A DNA stretch of 64,000 bases from contig KV919071.1 of NCBI GenBank assembly GCA_002049455.2, positions 27,373 to 91,372 of the forward strand. The letters run 5' to 3'. Every line of letters begins with the position of its first letter. Position 1 is the stretch's first letter. Shown piece by piece: positions 1 to 10,200 of this stretch. The stretch is from Porphyra umbilicalis (Eukaryota > Rhodophyta > Bangiophyceae > Bangiales > Bangiaceae). A program made the translations under genes and the position numbers. A model generated the notes under the pieces. The model was not told the DNA's origin. It saw only the letters and a program-made list of their open reading frames with translations, and did no database searches.

Positions 1-662
1 CCACTTGGAGACGACAAACAGCCGCTCGTCCATGGTCACCATGACCCCACGAACTGAGGCACCGTCGCCGGCTTCGTCATTGGCGCCGCGTTGCGCACGA
101 CTGCGGCCGCGCCCAGCACCAACTCGACCACGGCCCCGGCCGCCCTGGCCTCGTCCCCGTCCACCACCACTGCGGCCGCGTCCGCGGCCGCTGCCGCTGT
201 TGGGAACACCACCGGCGCGGCGGGCAACGCTGCCTCGAGACACGCCCTTCGACGGTCCGCCGCGCCCACGGCGGGCTGGGACACGTGGAGAGCGCTCGTC
301 ATCTTGAGGTGCCGTGGCCCGAGACCCCGCCACATTCTCGTGCAACACGTCGTCCTCAATTTGTGAGGCGAGGTCGTTGATCGTGGGGGAGCAACGCGCC
401 ACGTGGGCGTCCCCGTCGCTGTCGTGATGGCGTGCATCGTCGGCATCTTGCGCTCGCGTGTCTGCAAATACATGACGAGGGGGATCGTTGTGGTCGGCGA
501 TATCACCGCCACGGAAGCGGGGGGAGAGCCTTGCAGCGACAGCCGACGTAGCGGCTGTTGGCGCGGGTGCACCACCACCAACGTCGGTGGTGGTGGTGCC
601 ACCAACCCCGCCCCCACTGCCGCCGCCGCCGCCGCCGCTGCCGCCGCCGCCGCGGCCATCAT
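1..662 (-). pseudogene. frameshifted, window-truncated copy of the element companion ORF
   Basis: The reading frame opens with Met-Met followed by a run of 13 alanines at 662, exactly as in the intact copy at 9015. A C-run near 611-615 has five C where the other copy has six, so translation leaves the native frame directly after the alanine tract. The native frame remains readable downstream (the GRGR-rich segment and the start of the MDERLFVVSKW block) up to base 1, where the window ends. Either this copy is inactive or the missing C is a homopolymer error. Confidence 0.65.
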
Positions 663-749
663 TGCGTACGACACCACGCACCACTTCACCACCAACGCCC
701 CCCGACTACCGTAGGCCACACTCTCTCCCAGCGCGCGACACCCCTCGTA

Positions 750-953
750 GGCCTTGGCACGGCCAACGGGAGCGTGCAACCACCGTGGGAGACAATGGCA
801 CGCACGGGGGACGATGAAGATTCTCAAGCAATAGGTGTTCTCGATGCACCAGGCCTTGGCACGGCCAACGCAAGCGCTCAACCAGCGTGGGAGACAACGG
901 CACGCACGGGGGACGAGGAAGAATCTCAAGCAATAGGTGTTGGCGATGCACCG
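750..953. repeat. 102-bp tandem duplication (x2)
   Basis: Units at 750-851 and 852-953 both begin GGCCTTGGCACGGCCAACG and differ at a minority of positions. The same pair is present in the other element copy at 9103-9306. It lies upstream of the companion ORF start on the minus strand, so it may belong to its 5' untranslated or promoter region. Confidence 0.85.
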
Positions 954-1458
954 GGGTGGAGGGGGGGCCAGCAGTGCTGTGATAGTGCACGCCTTGGGGG
1001 CGGCGGTGTGATGCCGCCGGAAAGAGGAGAGGGGGGGAAGCCGGCGTCGCAATAAGAGCACCAGTACAAAAATGGGGGGCGGGGAAACTCGGCGAGAGCC
1101 AGGGTGGGCGGGGAAACAAAGTGGTGTGAAAGGCAAGATACGGTGCAAGAGGTGGGCAACGAGTGGAACACCAGCCAGGCTCGTGCATAAAAAATTGCTC
1201 GTGGATCTATAGACGCGCCGGTACACCGCTGCGCTTGATGCTACCGCCGACGAGCGCAGGCACCGACACACCACCGGGCCACAGGTACAAAGAGAAAACA
1301 AAGCTGCGCGTGCTCGTACAACCGGGTCGAGCGAGACAACATGCGCGCTGCGCACGTCCGCTGCAGGGAGAGTAGATCAGCCGCGCACCGTCATGGGTGC
1401 CTGTGACGGCTGTGAGGGTGCAGGTGGTCGCACAGGCGACTCGAAACGCATCCGTACG

Positions 1459-1708
1459 GCGGCTGTGGGGGGGGCGGGGCGCGGTGGCGACCCGAAACCC
1501 GCCCGTGCGGCGTCCGTGGGGGGTGCGGAGCGCGCTGACGACCCGCGATCCGCGCGTGTGGCGGCTGTGAGGTGCGCGGGCGCAGTGGCGACCCGAAACC
1601 CGCCCGTGCGGCGGTTGTGAGGGGTGCGGGGCGCGCTTACGACCCGCGATCCGCGCGTGTGGCGGCTGGGAGCCGCATGGGGCGCGGTGGTGTCGCGAAA
1701 CCCGTCCG
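1459..1708. repeat. degenerate ~50-bp minisatellite, short allele
   Basis: Repeating blocks alternate between GACCCGAAACCCGCCCGTGC and GACCCGCGATCCGCGCGTGT with spacing near 50 bp. The matching array in the other element copy (9812-10200) has more units. The copies lose alignment inside this array, so the repeat may mark the element edge or have expanded after duplication. Confidence 0.8.
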
Positions 1709-3725
1709 TACTACCGTATGCGCGTGTCTCTGGCTCGTTACGTGCGCCTACTGTACCTGCGTGTCTTGTGCGCGCACCAGGGGGTGTGTGACCCGCGCCG
1801 GCATGCATGCGTGCGTGCCTGGTGTGCGCTACCTGTGCATGCGTGCGGGCCTGTGCCATGCGCTGCATGGGCTGATAAGAGGGTACACACCGCATGCTGT
1901 TGGGGACGATTGCGTGGGGATAGATTGCAGAACGAAGAGGACGGACCCTTTGGATTTGCTGTGTCTGGGGCGCGCACGGACGACGGCCACCCCAACCGCA
2001 CGGCTCCACGGTCGGACGCAGGCCGGGGGTCTAGCACCAATACTACCACACCAAAACCGTCGTTAAAAGCACGTCTGCTTTTGCGGGTTTTGGGTCGAAG
2101 AGAAAAAATGCAAATCGGCCCAGAGCCCTGTCAAAGCTGATTTTTCGGAGAAAGTGCGCCAAAATCATCGGTTCGCCTGGATAGATCCATCTCCGCTCGT
2201 GAAAAGAGAGACACAGCACGAGACGTATGCACTCCACCCTTTTTGAAAGAGAGACGCGGAACAGCATCTATGGCTCTGCTAGCAGGCGCCATGTGCGCAG
2301 TGAGACACGATTCGTGTTCTCGCCAACACAAAAATGCACGGACCTCCCATGGGGTGGGCTCTGAGAGCCTGCCCGGCCAGGGGCGTCGACCTGTTTCTTG
2401 CCCAGGGAGTCTGTTTCTTCAAACATGAACACGGGTCACCAAGCGGCTCAAAGCGGGCAAAAACAAACTTGTTGTTGCCAACGGTTTTGTGCCCACTGCG
2501 CCGCTGCCGCTGGCACGGGCCGTGCACGCCNGCAGTTCATCACTACAGTTCTGGACTCGTTCAACGGATCATCTTCGGGACTGACTCTGGGATCGTTCCA
2601 GAAGCAGTGTCATCCTGACCCACAGATCATCTCGGGGACTGTCATTCGAACAAAATGTGAGGACTTGTTCAACTGATAGTCTGACTGTCTCTTCCGCAAA
2701 CAAAATGTCTGCCTATCTCGTCAACAGTGTGAACACAAACCTGTGGACATTCTCTTCGTTCAGAGCAATGCCCAACTTGCAATCTGACACATCACTCATG
2801 CGCTTGAGACACTGGTGCGAGTGCTTCTGAACCGTATTGAACCGGGGAATTGCGAGTTCGGGACGTGCTGTGTTAGGACGAAAGGGGACGAGATTGCCAC
2901 TGAGCTGAGAACGAATTTACTGCGCGTGAAGGAGACCCAATCATTGATAAATCGGGACTGGGTGCGTCCGGGACTTCACGGTATTCTCGATGTGCGAGCC
3001 GACGCATGTTTACCCAGTTCCCATCCCCTCTGCGCCGGGAAACAGCGTGTCGGTCGCACGACTACCAAGTAACATTGAGGTTCCCTCTGCACACGCTCTG
3101 TGGCCCAGGAGCGACGCCCCATGGGCAGGTCTTGCTCTCTGATCGGTTTCGGCAGCCCCTTCTCACGACGTCACTCGAAGTAGTCTAGGCTGTCATCTAC
3201 GATCGAGTCCTTGAGGCAGGAATCTAGATCAATCTTGCGCACTCGTTCACTCAATCTATGACGACGATCCCCAGGATGATTGTACTCCGACGCCAGGATA
3301 GTCCTGAGCACGATCCTCAGGATGATCTTACTCCCACTTCAAGACAGTTCTCAGCACGATACGCAGAACGATTAGAACAAGCGAATCGGAATGATCCTTC
3401 ATGAGCATGGGGCAGCAACTTCGCCGGACAATTGCCAAATCTGCAGGTGCTGGTGTGAGGATAATTCCCACTGAATATCGGTGCAGATGGTCTTCAAGCA
3501 CTTCTGAACTCCACTGCGGGCTCTGTCTCCGAGATCAACAAAAAGTGGGCATCATTTGATCGCGTGATCAATGTGCGACTGTTCTGCGAACCATCGGTGG
3601 GTGTGTTCGAATCTCGCAGTTCTCAGTTTTAAGGAATCGGGGACAAAACGCTGTGTGGTCGTACCGTACCAAGAAAACAGGAAAATGCAAGAAAAAACAT
3701 ATACGTGCAGCAAGCAAAGGACAAC
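1709..3725. other. 2 kb without a recognisable gene; one ambiguous base
   Basis: G+C falls clearly to the right of about 2040. Short open frames occur on both strands but none has a recognisable domain. Base 2531 is N, the only ambiguity in the window, and may mark a scaffold join. Between 2540 and 3400 there are diffuse short repeats such as GGATCATC and CCAGGATGATTGTACTCC / CAGGATGATCTTACTCCC, suggesting an old decayed repeat. No inverted termini were found. Confidence 0.5.
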
Positions 3726-4106
3726 TCACTCTTCCATGTCGGAACTGCCGTCGCTCTCCTCATCAGACGAGCCACTCTCACCCTCCACCCCCCCAGACTC
3801 CACCTCCAGCTGCTTTTCCCCAATTGGTGCTGCCACTGCCGCGTTCACCTCACCCACCGCCCGATAGTTGTCCTCCGTCATAAAAGCAAGAATGCAGCTC
3901 ATACTTGAGCTACGACGACATGACAGGCTAACCGTCGAGCAGAACAAAAAACCGAGGCCAGTGGGGGTGGTGCGGAGGGTGCGGGGCCTGCGGTGCGTGT
4001 GGCGGTCACGGTACGGTATGAGCGACGGATGCGGTGCGTGCAGAGTGTGTGGGGCGAGCGACGCGCCGCCCAGAGAATCCGTATATCCGGTGCCATGATG
4101 CTTCAC
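3726..4106 (-). CDS. possible small acidic-tailed ORF, unrecognised
   Basis: The open frame runs 126 codons. Its last 58 or so residues, from an internal Met before SCILAFMTEDNYRAVGE, look protein-like and end in a Ser/Glu/Asp-rich tail (SSDEESDGSSDMEE). The upstream half is Pro/Thr/Arg-rich and may be non-coding. A similar acidic C-terminus occurs in the unrelated ORF at 57524-58402. It could be a terminal exon of a decayed transposon gene; no domain was recognised. Confidence 0.2.
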   Translation of the reverse strand: MKHHGTGYTDSLGGASLAPHTLHAPHPSLIPYRDRHTHRRPRTLRTTPTGLGFLFCSTVSLSCRRSSSMSCILAFMTEDNYRAVGEVNAAVAAPIGEKQLEVESGGVEGESGSSDEESDGSSDMEE

Positions 4107-5849
4107 TTATTCGGAAGAGCTCAAAAACAAATTTGATCGACAAGATAGAAATTAAAGTAGCGTCCATGGCAGAGAATGCCCCTCTTCCTCGTGCAACAAC
4201 AGAGAAGAGGCGCTACAAGACACCTCCTTCTCCGGCCATTCGCGGCAGCGCCGTAGGTCCTTTTTTGACGGAGAAAGCACGAACATGGCGCCTGTACACC
4301 ATGTTCACGTTCTGGAACGTGGCCACGTCGCGACCTTGTGCTGCACGAACTCACGGGCGTTTTTTGTACTTTACGTCCGTTTATTTTATTTTCTCGATCG
4401 CAGTGTACTTTTTTCTGCCATCCAGATGCACGTCAGACTGATGATTTCTTCACAGTTAATGAATGCTGCTGAGTACTGTGCCCTTGTAAAAAACACTGCT
4501 TCTTGGTTGGTGCAGCCGTTCGCTGGTGCGGCGGACTCAAAGTGGGGTGTCTCCCATCAGTCTAGCTATATGGGATGGACCTTTAATGACGGGACGCGGT
4601 CGTCGGGACGCGCTCTTGTACTCAAGAAAGGAGTCCTCTTTACCAATAAAAGTGGTACAACCTGGGTGGCTCAACAACAGTGTCACCCCCACAGCGACTG
4701 GTGGGAGGAAGCGTGCGACCAGAAAAAGGCGCGCTCGTTGGAAGACGCGCGCGCGCTCGGAACAGTGCCAGTTGGCAAGAACAATGCGCGAGCTGCGTCT
4801 TGGGGCCGGAAACCAATTAGAGCCGGACTTTCTTCTTGGGTACAGCATTTTTATGGACTTTGATTCTCACATCAGCGACCCCCCCTCCAGTGCCTAGAAA
4901 CGCCGTTTCACACAAACACACACACACAGATCTGGGGAAACTGTGAATCGTCCTCAGATCGGCCCGAGGTCGCGCCCGAACCGCGGCGGCAATCTTTGAA
5001 CGGCAGCCGCTGCCGCGGCGCGGACAGTGCGGGCGCCATCGGCGACGGCGTCAGGCCGGTCGACGCTGCCACGCTGCTGCCTGTCTCGACTCCACCGGGC
5101 CGGGCGGCCCCCCCCCGAACCCCCAAATGCGCGTCTGCCGACGCGTCTGGGGCCCACTCGCACGATGGGCGGCCGCCGCAACCGTGTCCTCCCGCCGACG
5201 CGGCCCCCGACGGCCGGGCCGTTGAGATTGGGCGCCGCGCGGCGTGCGGGCGGTGGCGGGAGTCGGATCGGGCCGGGCGCCCCCGGTCGGCGCGCGGGCG
5301 AGGCGCCACTAGGACGGTTCAATAGACGTCGAAACGGGCACGACGCGGGGGGGGGCGTTCCGAGGGCACACGTATTGCTTTCGAGGGGGGCTATCTCGTA
5401 ACATTAACTACTTGACACTTATTGTCGCATAGTTGTAACAACTCTATATTTGACGTCATGCTGCTGCAAAAGATCCGACTGTCTTGTGCCAACCAGGAAC
5501 CAAAACGTGACCGGTTTCAGGGGGGTCGTGCTCGCCACAGGGGAGCGTTCAATAAGGTCGGTGCGATACGGGGGTTCAGCGTGCGGTGACCGACTGCCTG
5601 CGCCAAAGCGGGGGTGAGCACGAGTAGCTCTGCTCACGAGACAACCGCACCTCAACAACCACCACGGCGCCGCCGCCCGTGTCAACAGGGACACCCCGTC
5701 TGTGTCCTATCGCGCACCTTGCGTTGTGTCTTCGTCGTCACGCGCCGCACACGACGCGAGCGTGCTTCTTGCACAGCTTCTAGTGTGCCGCTGTTGTGAC
5801 CTTCTCGTTGCTCCACGCGCCGGGCGTGTGTGTCCGTGCTCTATCGAGA
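4107..5849. other. intergenic, with a CA microsatellite and a GC-rich block
   Basis: A short CA repeat lies at about 4911-4928. From about 4950 to 5330 the sequence turns abruptly very GC-rich with frames open on both strands, then returns to mixed composition at about 5400. No domain is recognisable in any frame. The left end of the PIF/Harbinger element should lie in this stretch, but no inverted terminus matching the right flank was identified. Confidence 0.4.
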
Positions 5850-7112
5850 ATGGTGTCTGCACGCCGAGAGGAGACTTGTCGCCTCCGGGCGCTGCTGAAG
5901 CGGGCGACCTTTGTCGTCGCGTTGCAGCATTCGGGCACAGTTTCACCGCGGTGTGTCTTTGCTGAGTTGGGGATGCTGTTGGTTGCGGCGCGCACACACC
6001 AGCGCCTCACTCACCTGCTGGCGACTCGGTACATGCTCTCCCGTCGCAATCGCATTCCCAAGTCTGGGGACTGGAGAGATAGGGTGCTGCACGCACTGCC
6101 ACCCTTGTACTTTCGCGCGCATCTGCGTGTAGAGGCGAGCACGTTTGAGTACCTTGTGTCTCGTTTGGACTTGACGGCGTCTGATATTTTTTATCCGCCG
6201 TCCGGACGGCCGAAACTATCCGTCCGTATACAGCTCGCAATTGCTCTGTTTCGGTTCGGCCACTATGGCAACGCGGCGTCTGTTATAGTCGTGGCTCAGC
6301 GCTTCGGGGTTTCCCCAGGAACTGTAGTCAATGCGACCAAGCGGGTTTTGTCGGCCATTTTGCGTTGGGAGGCCGACGAAGTCCGTTGGCCTACTGCTGC
6401 CGAGCGCCAAGCGCATGCGCGGCAGTCCGAGGAGAGGTATGGGTTTAGGGGGTGCATTGGGGCGGTTGATGGCACTACCATTCCTTTTGCGTACGCCCCT
6501 AGCGTTGACCCGTGGTGTTTTTTCGACAGGCACAAGCGCTACAGCGTGAATGTACTGATTTCCTGTGATTGGGACCTACGGATCACGAGCGTGGTCCAAG
6601 GCTTTACGGGCGCGGTGCCTGACACGGTGGTGCAAGCAGCTGCCCCATGGCATATTTACCCAGAGCGGTACTTCTCCCCTGGCCAATACCTTTTGGGTGA
6701 CAAGGGTATGCTGGGGTCTGTTCGCGTGCTTCTACCTCACAAGGGGCCAGCGGCCTATATCCGTGCCAACCGCAACTACAACTACCAGCATGCACGGCGC
6801 CGCATTTCGGCCGTGAAGGTCATTGGTGTACTCAAGGGGCGCTTTGCCAGTCTCAAGGAGCTACGGGCACCAGTGGCATCGGATGCTGATTTTACCAGAC
6901 TAATGGAGTGGGTGGCGGTTTGCGCGACGCTCCACAACGTTTGCATTCGGCTTGGCGACACGTCGCCTGAAGTGGCCGTGGACGCGGCCGACGTGGCCAA
7001 CGCGGCGACCGGATCCGCGGTGCCTCTCCCCGCGGCGGCAAGTGCCGCGAGAAGCCGCGTGCAGCAGCAAGTGTTGCAGTACATGATTGCCCACGGTCGC
7101 TACCACTGGTGA
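5850..7112 (+). CDS. PIF/Harbinger transposase (DDE_4 nuclease fold)
   Basis: Encodes 420 residues from the first in-frame ATG at 5850; an in-frame GTG at 5796 would add 18. The protein would cut and paste the element DNA in the nucleus. Residues about 110-170 contain the helical block seen before the catalytic core in this family (IQLAIALFRFGHYG, VAQRFGVSPGTV). The nuclease core shows GCIGAVDGTTIPF with catalytic Asp207, then YLLGDKGM with Asp284, followed by the usual NYNYQHARRRI and VIGVLKGRFASLKEL motifs. At the position of the third acidic residue, four before the Gly of that last motif, there is Val322 (GTG at 6813-6815) instead of Glu. The ORF is otherwise intact and normal in length. 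It is convergent with the companion ORF. The loss of Glu suggests that this copy is catalytically dead despite its clean frame. Confidence 0.9.
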   Translation: MVSARREETCRLRALLKRATFVVALQHSGTVSPRCVFAELGMLLVAARTHQRLTHLLATRYMLSRRNRIPKSGDWRDRVLHALPPLYFRAHLRVEASTFEYLVSRLDLTASDIFYPPSGRPKLSVRIQLAIALFRFGHYGNAASVIVVAQRFGVSPGTVVNATKRVLSAILRWEADEVRWPTAAERQAHARQSEERYGFRGCIGAVDGTTIPFAYAPSVDPWCFFDRHKRYSVNVLISCDWDLRITSVVQGFTGAVPDTVVQAAAPWHIYPERYFSPGQYLLGDKGMLGSVRVLLPHKGPAAYIRANRNYNYQHARRRISAVKVIGVLKGRFASLKELRAPVASDADFTRLMEWVAVCATLHNVCIRLGDTSPEVAVDAADVANAATGSAVPLPAAASAARSRVQQQVLQYMIAHGRYHW

Positions 7113-7179
7113 TGTGTTCGATTGGATGTTTTTTTTTTTTTTCCGCACCAGCATATTACTTAAAAATAATAAGAAAATG

Positions 7180-9015
7180 TCACTGCCGATGGGCTGCCAT
7201 CTCGGCAGCCAGCATGTCTTTGAACATCTGGTTATCCGGCTCGGCCAGGATGAGCTTCGTCAGGTTGGCCACACGCGCAGTATGCCTTTCGTCCGACTTG
7301 GCGCACAGCTCGCGGTCGGCGCGTCGACTGCTCTCGATCATGTTGGCCGTGATCGCCGCCAACACCTCCCCCATGGCCTTGTCCGCCTGGGTGGCCGCAG
7401 CTGCGGGCTGACCGTCACGGCCAGACCGCCCACTCGCGCCCCCAGGGGCAACAGCAAGCGGTGGCTGCAGCAGAGCGGCCGCCGCTGCCCGCCGTCCCCC
7501 GTCTGGCAACTCCATGGTGCCTCCCCCAGGAGATGTGGTCCCCCCCAGAGCCCTGCGCGCCCCCACACAATGCCTGGACGCCGAACCAGTGCCGAAAGAA
7601 GGCGCCCCCACCGGGGCCTCCTCATCCAGGCCCACGTCCCCCTCCATCAAGTCCTCCTCGTCCGCTCCGGCGTCCTCGTGGTTCTCACACACGTCCGACG
7701 TGTCCTCAAACATGCTGCCGCCCGCGTCTTCGTCTGCCGCGGGCGCCCTCCCGGATGATGCTGGTGGCACGGGAGGTAGGGCACCGCTGACGCGGATGCC
7801 CGACCGACGGGGGGTACCGACGTACCGCATCGTGTTGTCAGCGAGTTGGAGAATCTCGTCGACATCTTGGACCGAGCCATGCCAATCTCGAGCCTTTTTC
7901 AGAACAATTTGACGCACGGCGGCCGTCTCCTGCTCCCCCGTCGTCCCCGTCAGGCCCCGCACCGACTCGGCCGCGGTGTGGAGGTCTTGTGCAGCCCTGA
8001 CTACGCGGCAAAGCGCCAGCGAATCCCGGCCAATGGAGGCCAGCGTCATGGGCGGCTCGGCCGCGTCGCTGCGTGAGGCCTCGAGGCCACCCGCCGCAGA
8101 CCCCGACTCAGCGTGCCCGGCGTCTGCCGCCGCTGACTCCGCCGTCCCTCCAGCTTCTGACCCCGACGCACCGGCGGCACGTCCTACCGCCGACGATCCC
8201 AGCGTCGCCGCCGCCGCGGACACGGCGGTGGCCGCCGCGTCTTGACCGTCCATGTCCGCCTTGAGCAAGTCGCCCATAATGTTGGACAAATGTAGTTGGA
8301 GGCTTCTAGATGATGACCCGTGGGACGCAACGCGAAAAGCGACCTCATCTGCCCACTTGGAGACGACAAACAGCCTCTCGTCCATGGTCACCATGACCCC
8401 ACGAACTGAGGCACCGTCGACGGCTTCGTCATTGGCGCCGCGTTGCGCACGACTGCGGCCGCGCCCAGCACCATCTCGACCACGGCCCCGGCCGCCCTGG
8501 CCTCGTCCCCGTCCACCACCACTGCGGCCGCGTCCGCGGCCGCTGCCGCTGTTGGGAACACCACTGGCGCGGCGGGCAACGCCGCCTCGAGACACGCCCT
8601 TCGACGGTCCGCCGCGCCCACGGCGGGCTGGGACACGTGGAGAGCGCTCGTCATCTTGAGGTGCCGTGGCCCGAGACCCCGCCACATTCTCGTGCAACAC
8701 GTCGTCCTCAATTTGTGAGGCGAGGTCGTTGATCGTGGGGGAGCAACGCGCCACGTGGGCGTCCCCGTCGCTGTCGTGATGGCGTGCATCGTCGGCATCT
8801 TGCGCTCGCGTGTCTGCAAATACATGACGAGGGGGATCGTTGTGGTCGGCGATATCACCGCCACGGAAGCGGGGGGAGAGCCTTGCAGCGACAGCCGACG
8901 TAGCGGCTGTTGGCGCGGGTGCACCACCACCAACGTCGGTGGTGGTGGTGCCACCAACCCCGCCCCCCACTGCCGCCGCCGCCGCCGCCGCTGCCGCCGC
9001 CGCCGCGGCCATCAT
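7180..9015 (-). CDS. PIF/Harbinger companion protein (ORF1-like), GRGR-rich
   Basis: Encodes 611 residues from ATG at 9015; the frame stays open upstream to 9708 but only with non-ATG starts. The order is Met-Met-Ala13, a Gly/Thr-rich stretch, an acidic/His segment, a basic SGRGRGR/GGRGRGR region (AT-hook or RGG-like, about residues 200-260), a helical block starting MDERLFVVSKWADEVAFRV, an Ala/Ser-rich linker, an acidic segment (EDAGADEEDLMEGD) and a C-terminal helix rich in Arg/Glu. In this superfamily the partner of the transposase normally has a Myb/SANT-like DNA-binding domain. I cannot see the spaced tryptophans of Myb here, so DNA binding through the GRGR region is an inference. The start after the upstream 102-bp repeats is plausible but unproven. 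Confidence 0.7.
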   Translation of the reverse strand: MMAAAAAAAAAAAAAVGGGVGGTTTTDVGGGAPAPTAATSAVAARLSPRFRGGDIADHNDPPRHVFADTRAQDADDARHHDSDGDAHVARCSPTINDLASQIEDDVLHENVAGSRATAPQDDERSPRVPARRGRGGPSKGVSRGGVARRASGVPNSGSGRGRGRSGGGRGRGQGGRGRGRDGAGRGRSRAQRGANDEAVDGASVRGVMVTMDERLFVVSKWADEVAFRVASHGSSSRSLQLHLSNIMGDLLKADMDGQDAAATAVSAAAATLGSSAVGRAAGASGSEAGGTAESAAADAGHAESGSAAGGLEASRSDAAEPPMTLASIGRDSLALCRVVRAAQDLHTAAESVRGLTGTTGEQETAAVRQIVLKKARDWHGSVQDVDEILQLADNTMRYVGTPRRSGIRVSGALPPVPPASSGRAPAADEDAGGSMFEDTSDVCENHEDAGADEEDLMEGDVGLDEEAPVGAPSFGTGSASRHCVGARRALGGTTSPGGGTMELPDGGRRAAAAALLQPPLAVAPGGASGRSGRDGQPAAAATQADKAMGEVLAAITANMIESSRRADRELCAKSDERHTARVANLTKLILAEPDNQMFKDMLAAEMAAHRQ

Positions 9016-9102
9016 TGCGTACGACACCACGCACCACTTCACCACCAACGCCCCCCGACCACCGTAGGCCACACTATCTCCCAGCGCGCGAAACCCCTCG
9101 TA

Positions 9103-9306
9103 GGCCTTGGCACGGCCAACGGGAGCGTGCAACCACCGTGGGAGACAATGGCACGCACGGGGGACGATGAAGATTCTCAAGCAATAGGTGTTCTCGATGC
9201 ACCAGGCCTTGGCACGGCCAACGCAAGCGCTCAACCAGCGTGGGAGACAACGGCACGCACGGGGGACGAGGAAGAATCTCAAGCAATAGGTGTTGGCGAT
9301 GCACCG
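9103..9306. repeat. 102-bp tandem duplication (x2), second locus
   Basis: This is the same pair of 102-bp units as at 750-953, in the 5' flank of the companion ORF. The shared duplication shows that it predates the duplication of the element. Confidence 0.85.
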
Positions 9307-9811
9307 GGGTGGAGGGGGGGCCAGCAGTGCTGTGATAGTGCACGCCGTGGGGGCGGCGGTGTGATGCCGCCGGAAAGAGGAGAGGGGGGGAAGCCGGCGT
9401 CGCAATACGAGCACCAGTACAAAAATGGGGGGCGGGGAAACTCGGCGAGAGCCAGGGTGGGCGGGGAAACAAAGTGGTGTGAAAGGAAAGATACGGTGCA
9501 AGAGGTGGGCAACGAGTGGAACACCAGCCAGGCTCGTGCATAAAAAATTGCTCGTGGATCTATAGACGCGCCGGTACACCGCTGCGCTTGATGCTACCGC
9601 CGACGAGCGCAGGCACCGACACACCACCGGGCCACAGGTACAAAGAGAAAACAAAGCTGCGTGAGCTCGTACAACCGGGTCGAGCGAGACAACATGCGCG
9701 CTGCGCACGTCCGCTGCAGGGAGAGTAGATCAGCCGCGCACCGTCATGGGTGCCTGTGACGGCTGTGAGGGTGCAGGTGGTCGCACAGGCGACTCGAAAC
9801 GCATCCGTACG

Positions 9812-10200
9812 GCGGCTGTGGGGGGGGCGGGGCGCGGTGGCGACCCGAAACCCGCCCGTGCGGCGTCCGTGGGGGGTGCGGGGCGCGCTGACGACCCGCG
9901 ATCCGCGCGTGTGGCGGCTGTGAGGTGCGCGGGCGCAGTGGCGACCCGAAACCCGCCCGTGCGGCGGTTGTGAGGGGTGCGGGGCGCGCTTACGACCCGC
10001 GATCCGCGCGTGTGGCGGCTGGGAGGCGCATGGGGCGCGGTGGTGTCCCGAAACCCGTCCGTGCGGCGGTTGTGAGGGGTGCGGGGCGCGCTTACGACCC
10101 GCGATCCGCGCATGTGGCAGCTGGGAGGTGCGCGGGGCGCGGTGGCGACCCGAAACCCGTCCGTGCGGCAGCTGTGGGGGGTGTGGCGCGCGCCGGCATT
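9812..10200. repeat. degenerate ~50-bp minisatellite, long allele
   Basis: This is the same GACCCGAAACCC / GACCCGCGATCC alternating array as at 1459-1708, but with about three more units. Translation gives repeating DPKPxRAA and DPRSARVAA strings on the plus strand, which I take as a by-product of the repeat and not as a gene. Confidence 0.8.

Larger units (their letters stand above)
1..1708. mobile_element. partial second copy of the PIF/Harbinger companion-ORF half
   Basis: Bases 1-1708 repeat 8353-10061 almost base for base at an offset of 8,352-8,353, with roughly 1 percent scattered differences. The homology is cut off on the left by the window edge and ends on the right inside a minisatellite, where this copy diverges into unrelated sequence. 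The transposase half is not in view and would lie further left if present. Such high identity suggests a recent transposition or segmental duplication. No terminal inverted repeat or target duplication could be fixed for either copy. Confidence 0.8.
5850..10061. mobile_element. PIF/Harbinger DNA transposon, coding core
   Basis: The element carries two convergent genes, a DDE_4-type transposase on the plus strand and a companion ORF on the minus strand, with stops only 67 bp apart. This two-gene layout is typical of the superfamily. The coordinates cover the coding core and the part duplicated at 1-1708; true ends were not found, so the element may start before 5850 and extend to about 10.3-10.5 kb. 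PIF/Harbinger elements usually have 3-bp target duplications, too short to detect here without the termini. Confidence 0.8.

Noticed and set aside
4950-5330. Short GC-rich gene between the transposon copies
   Set aside because: Both strands are open only because of composition. No domain, signal or plausible start context.
8388-8957. Alternative minus-strand frame inside the companion ORF (VAPPPPTLVVV...)
   Set aside because: It is open in both element copies but lacks the protein-like C-terminal domain. The frame through MDERLFVVSKW is preferred.
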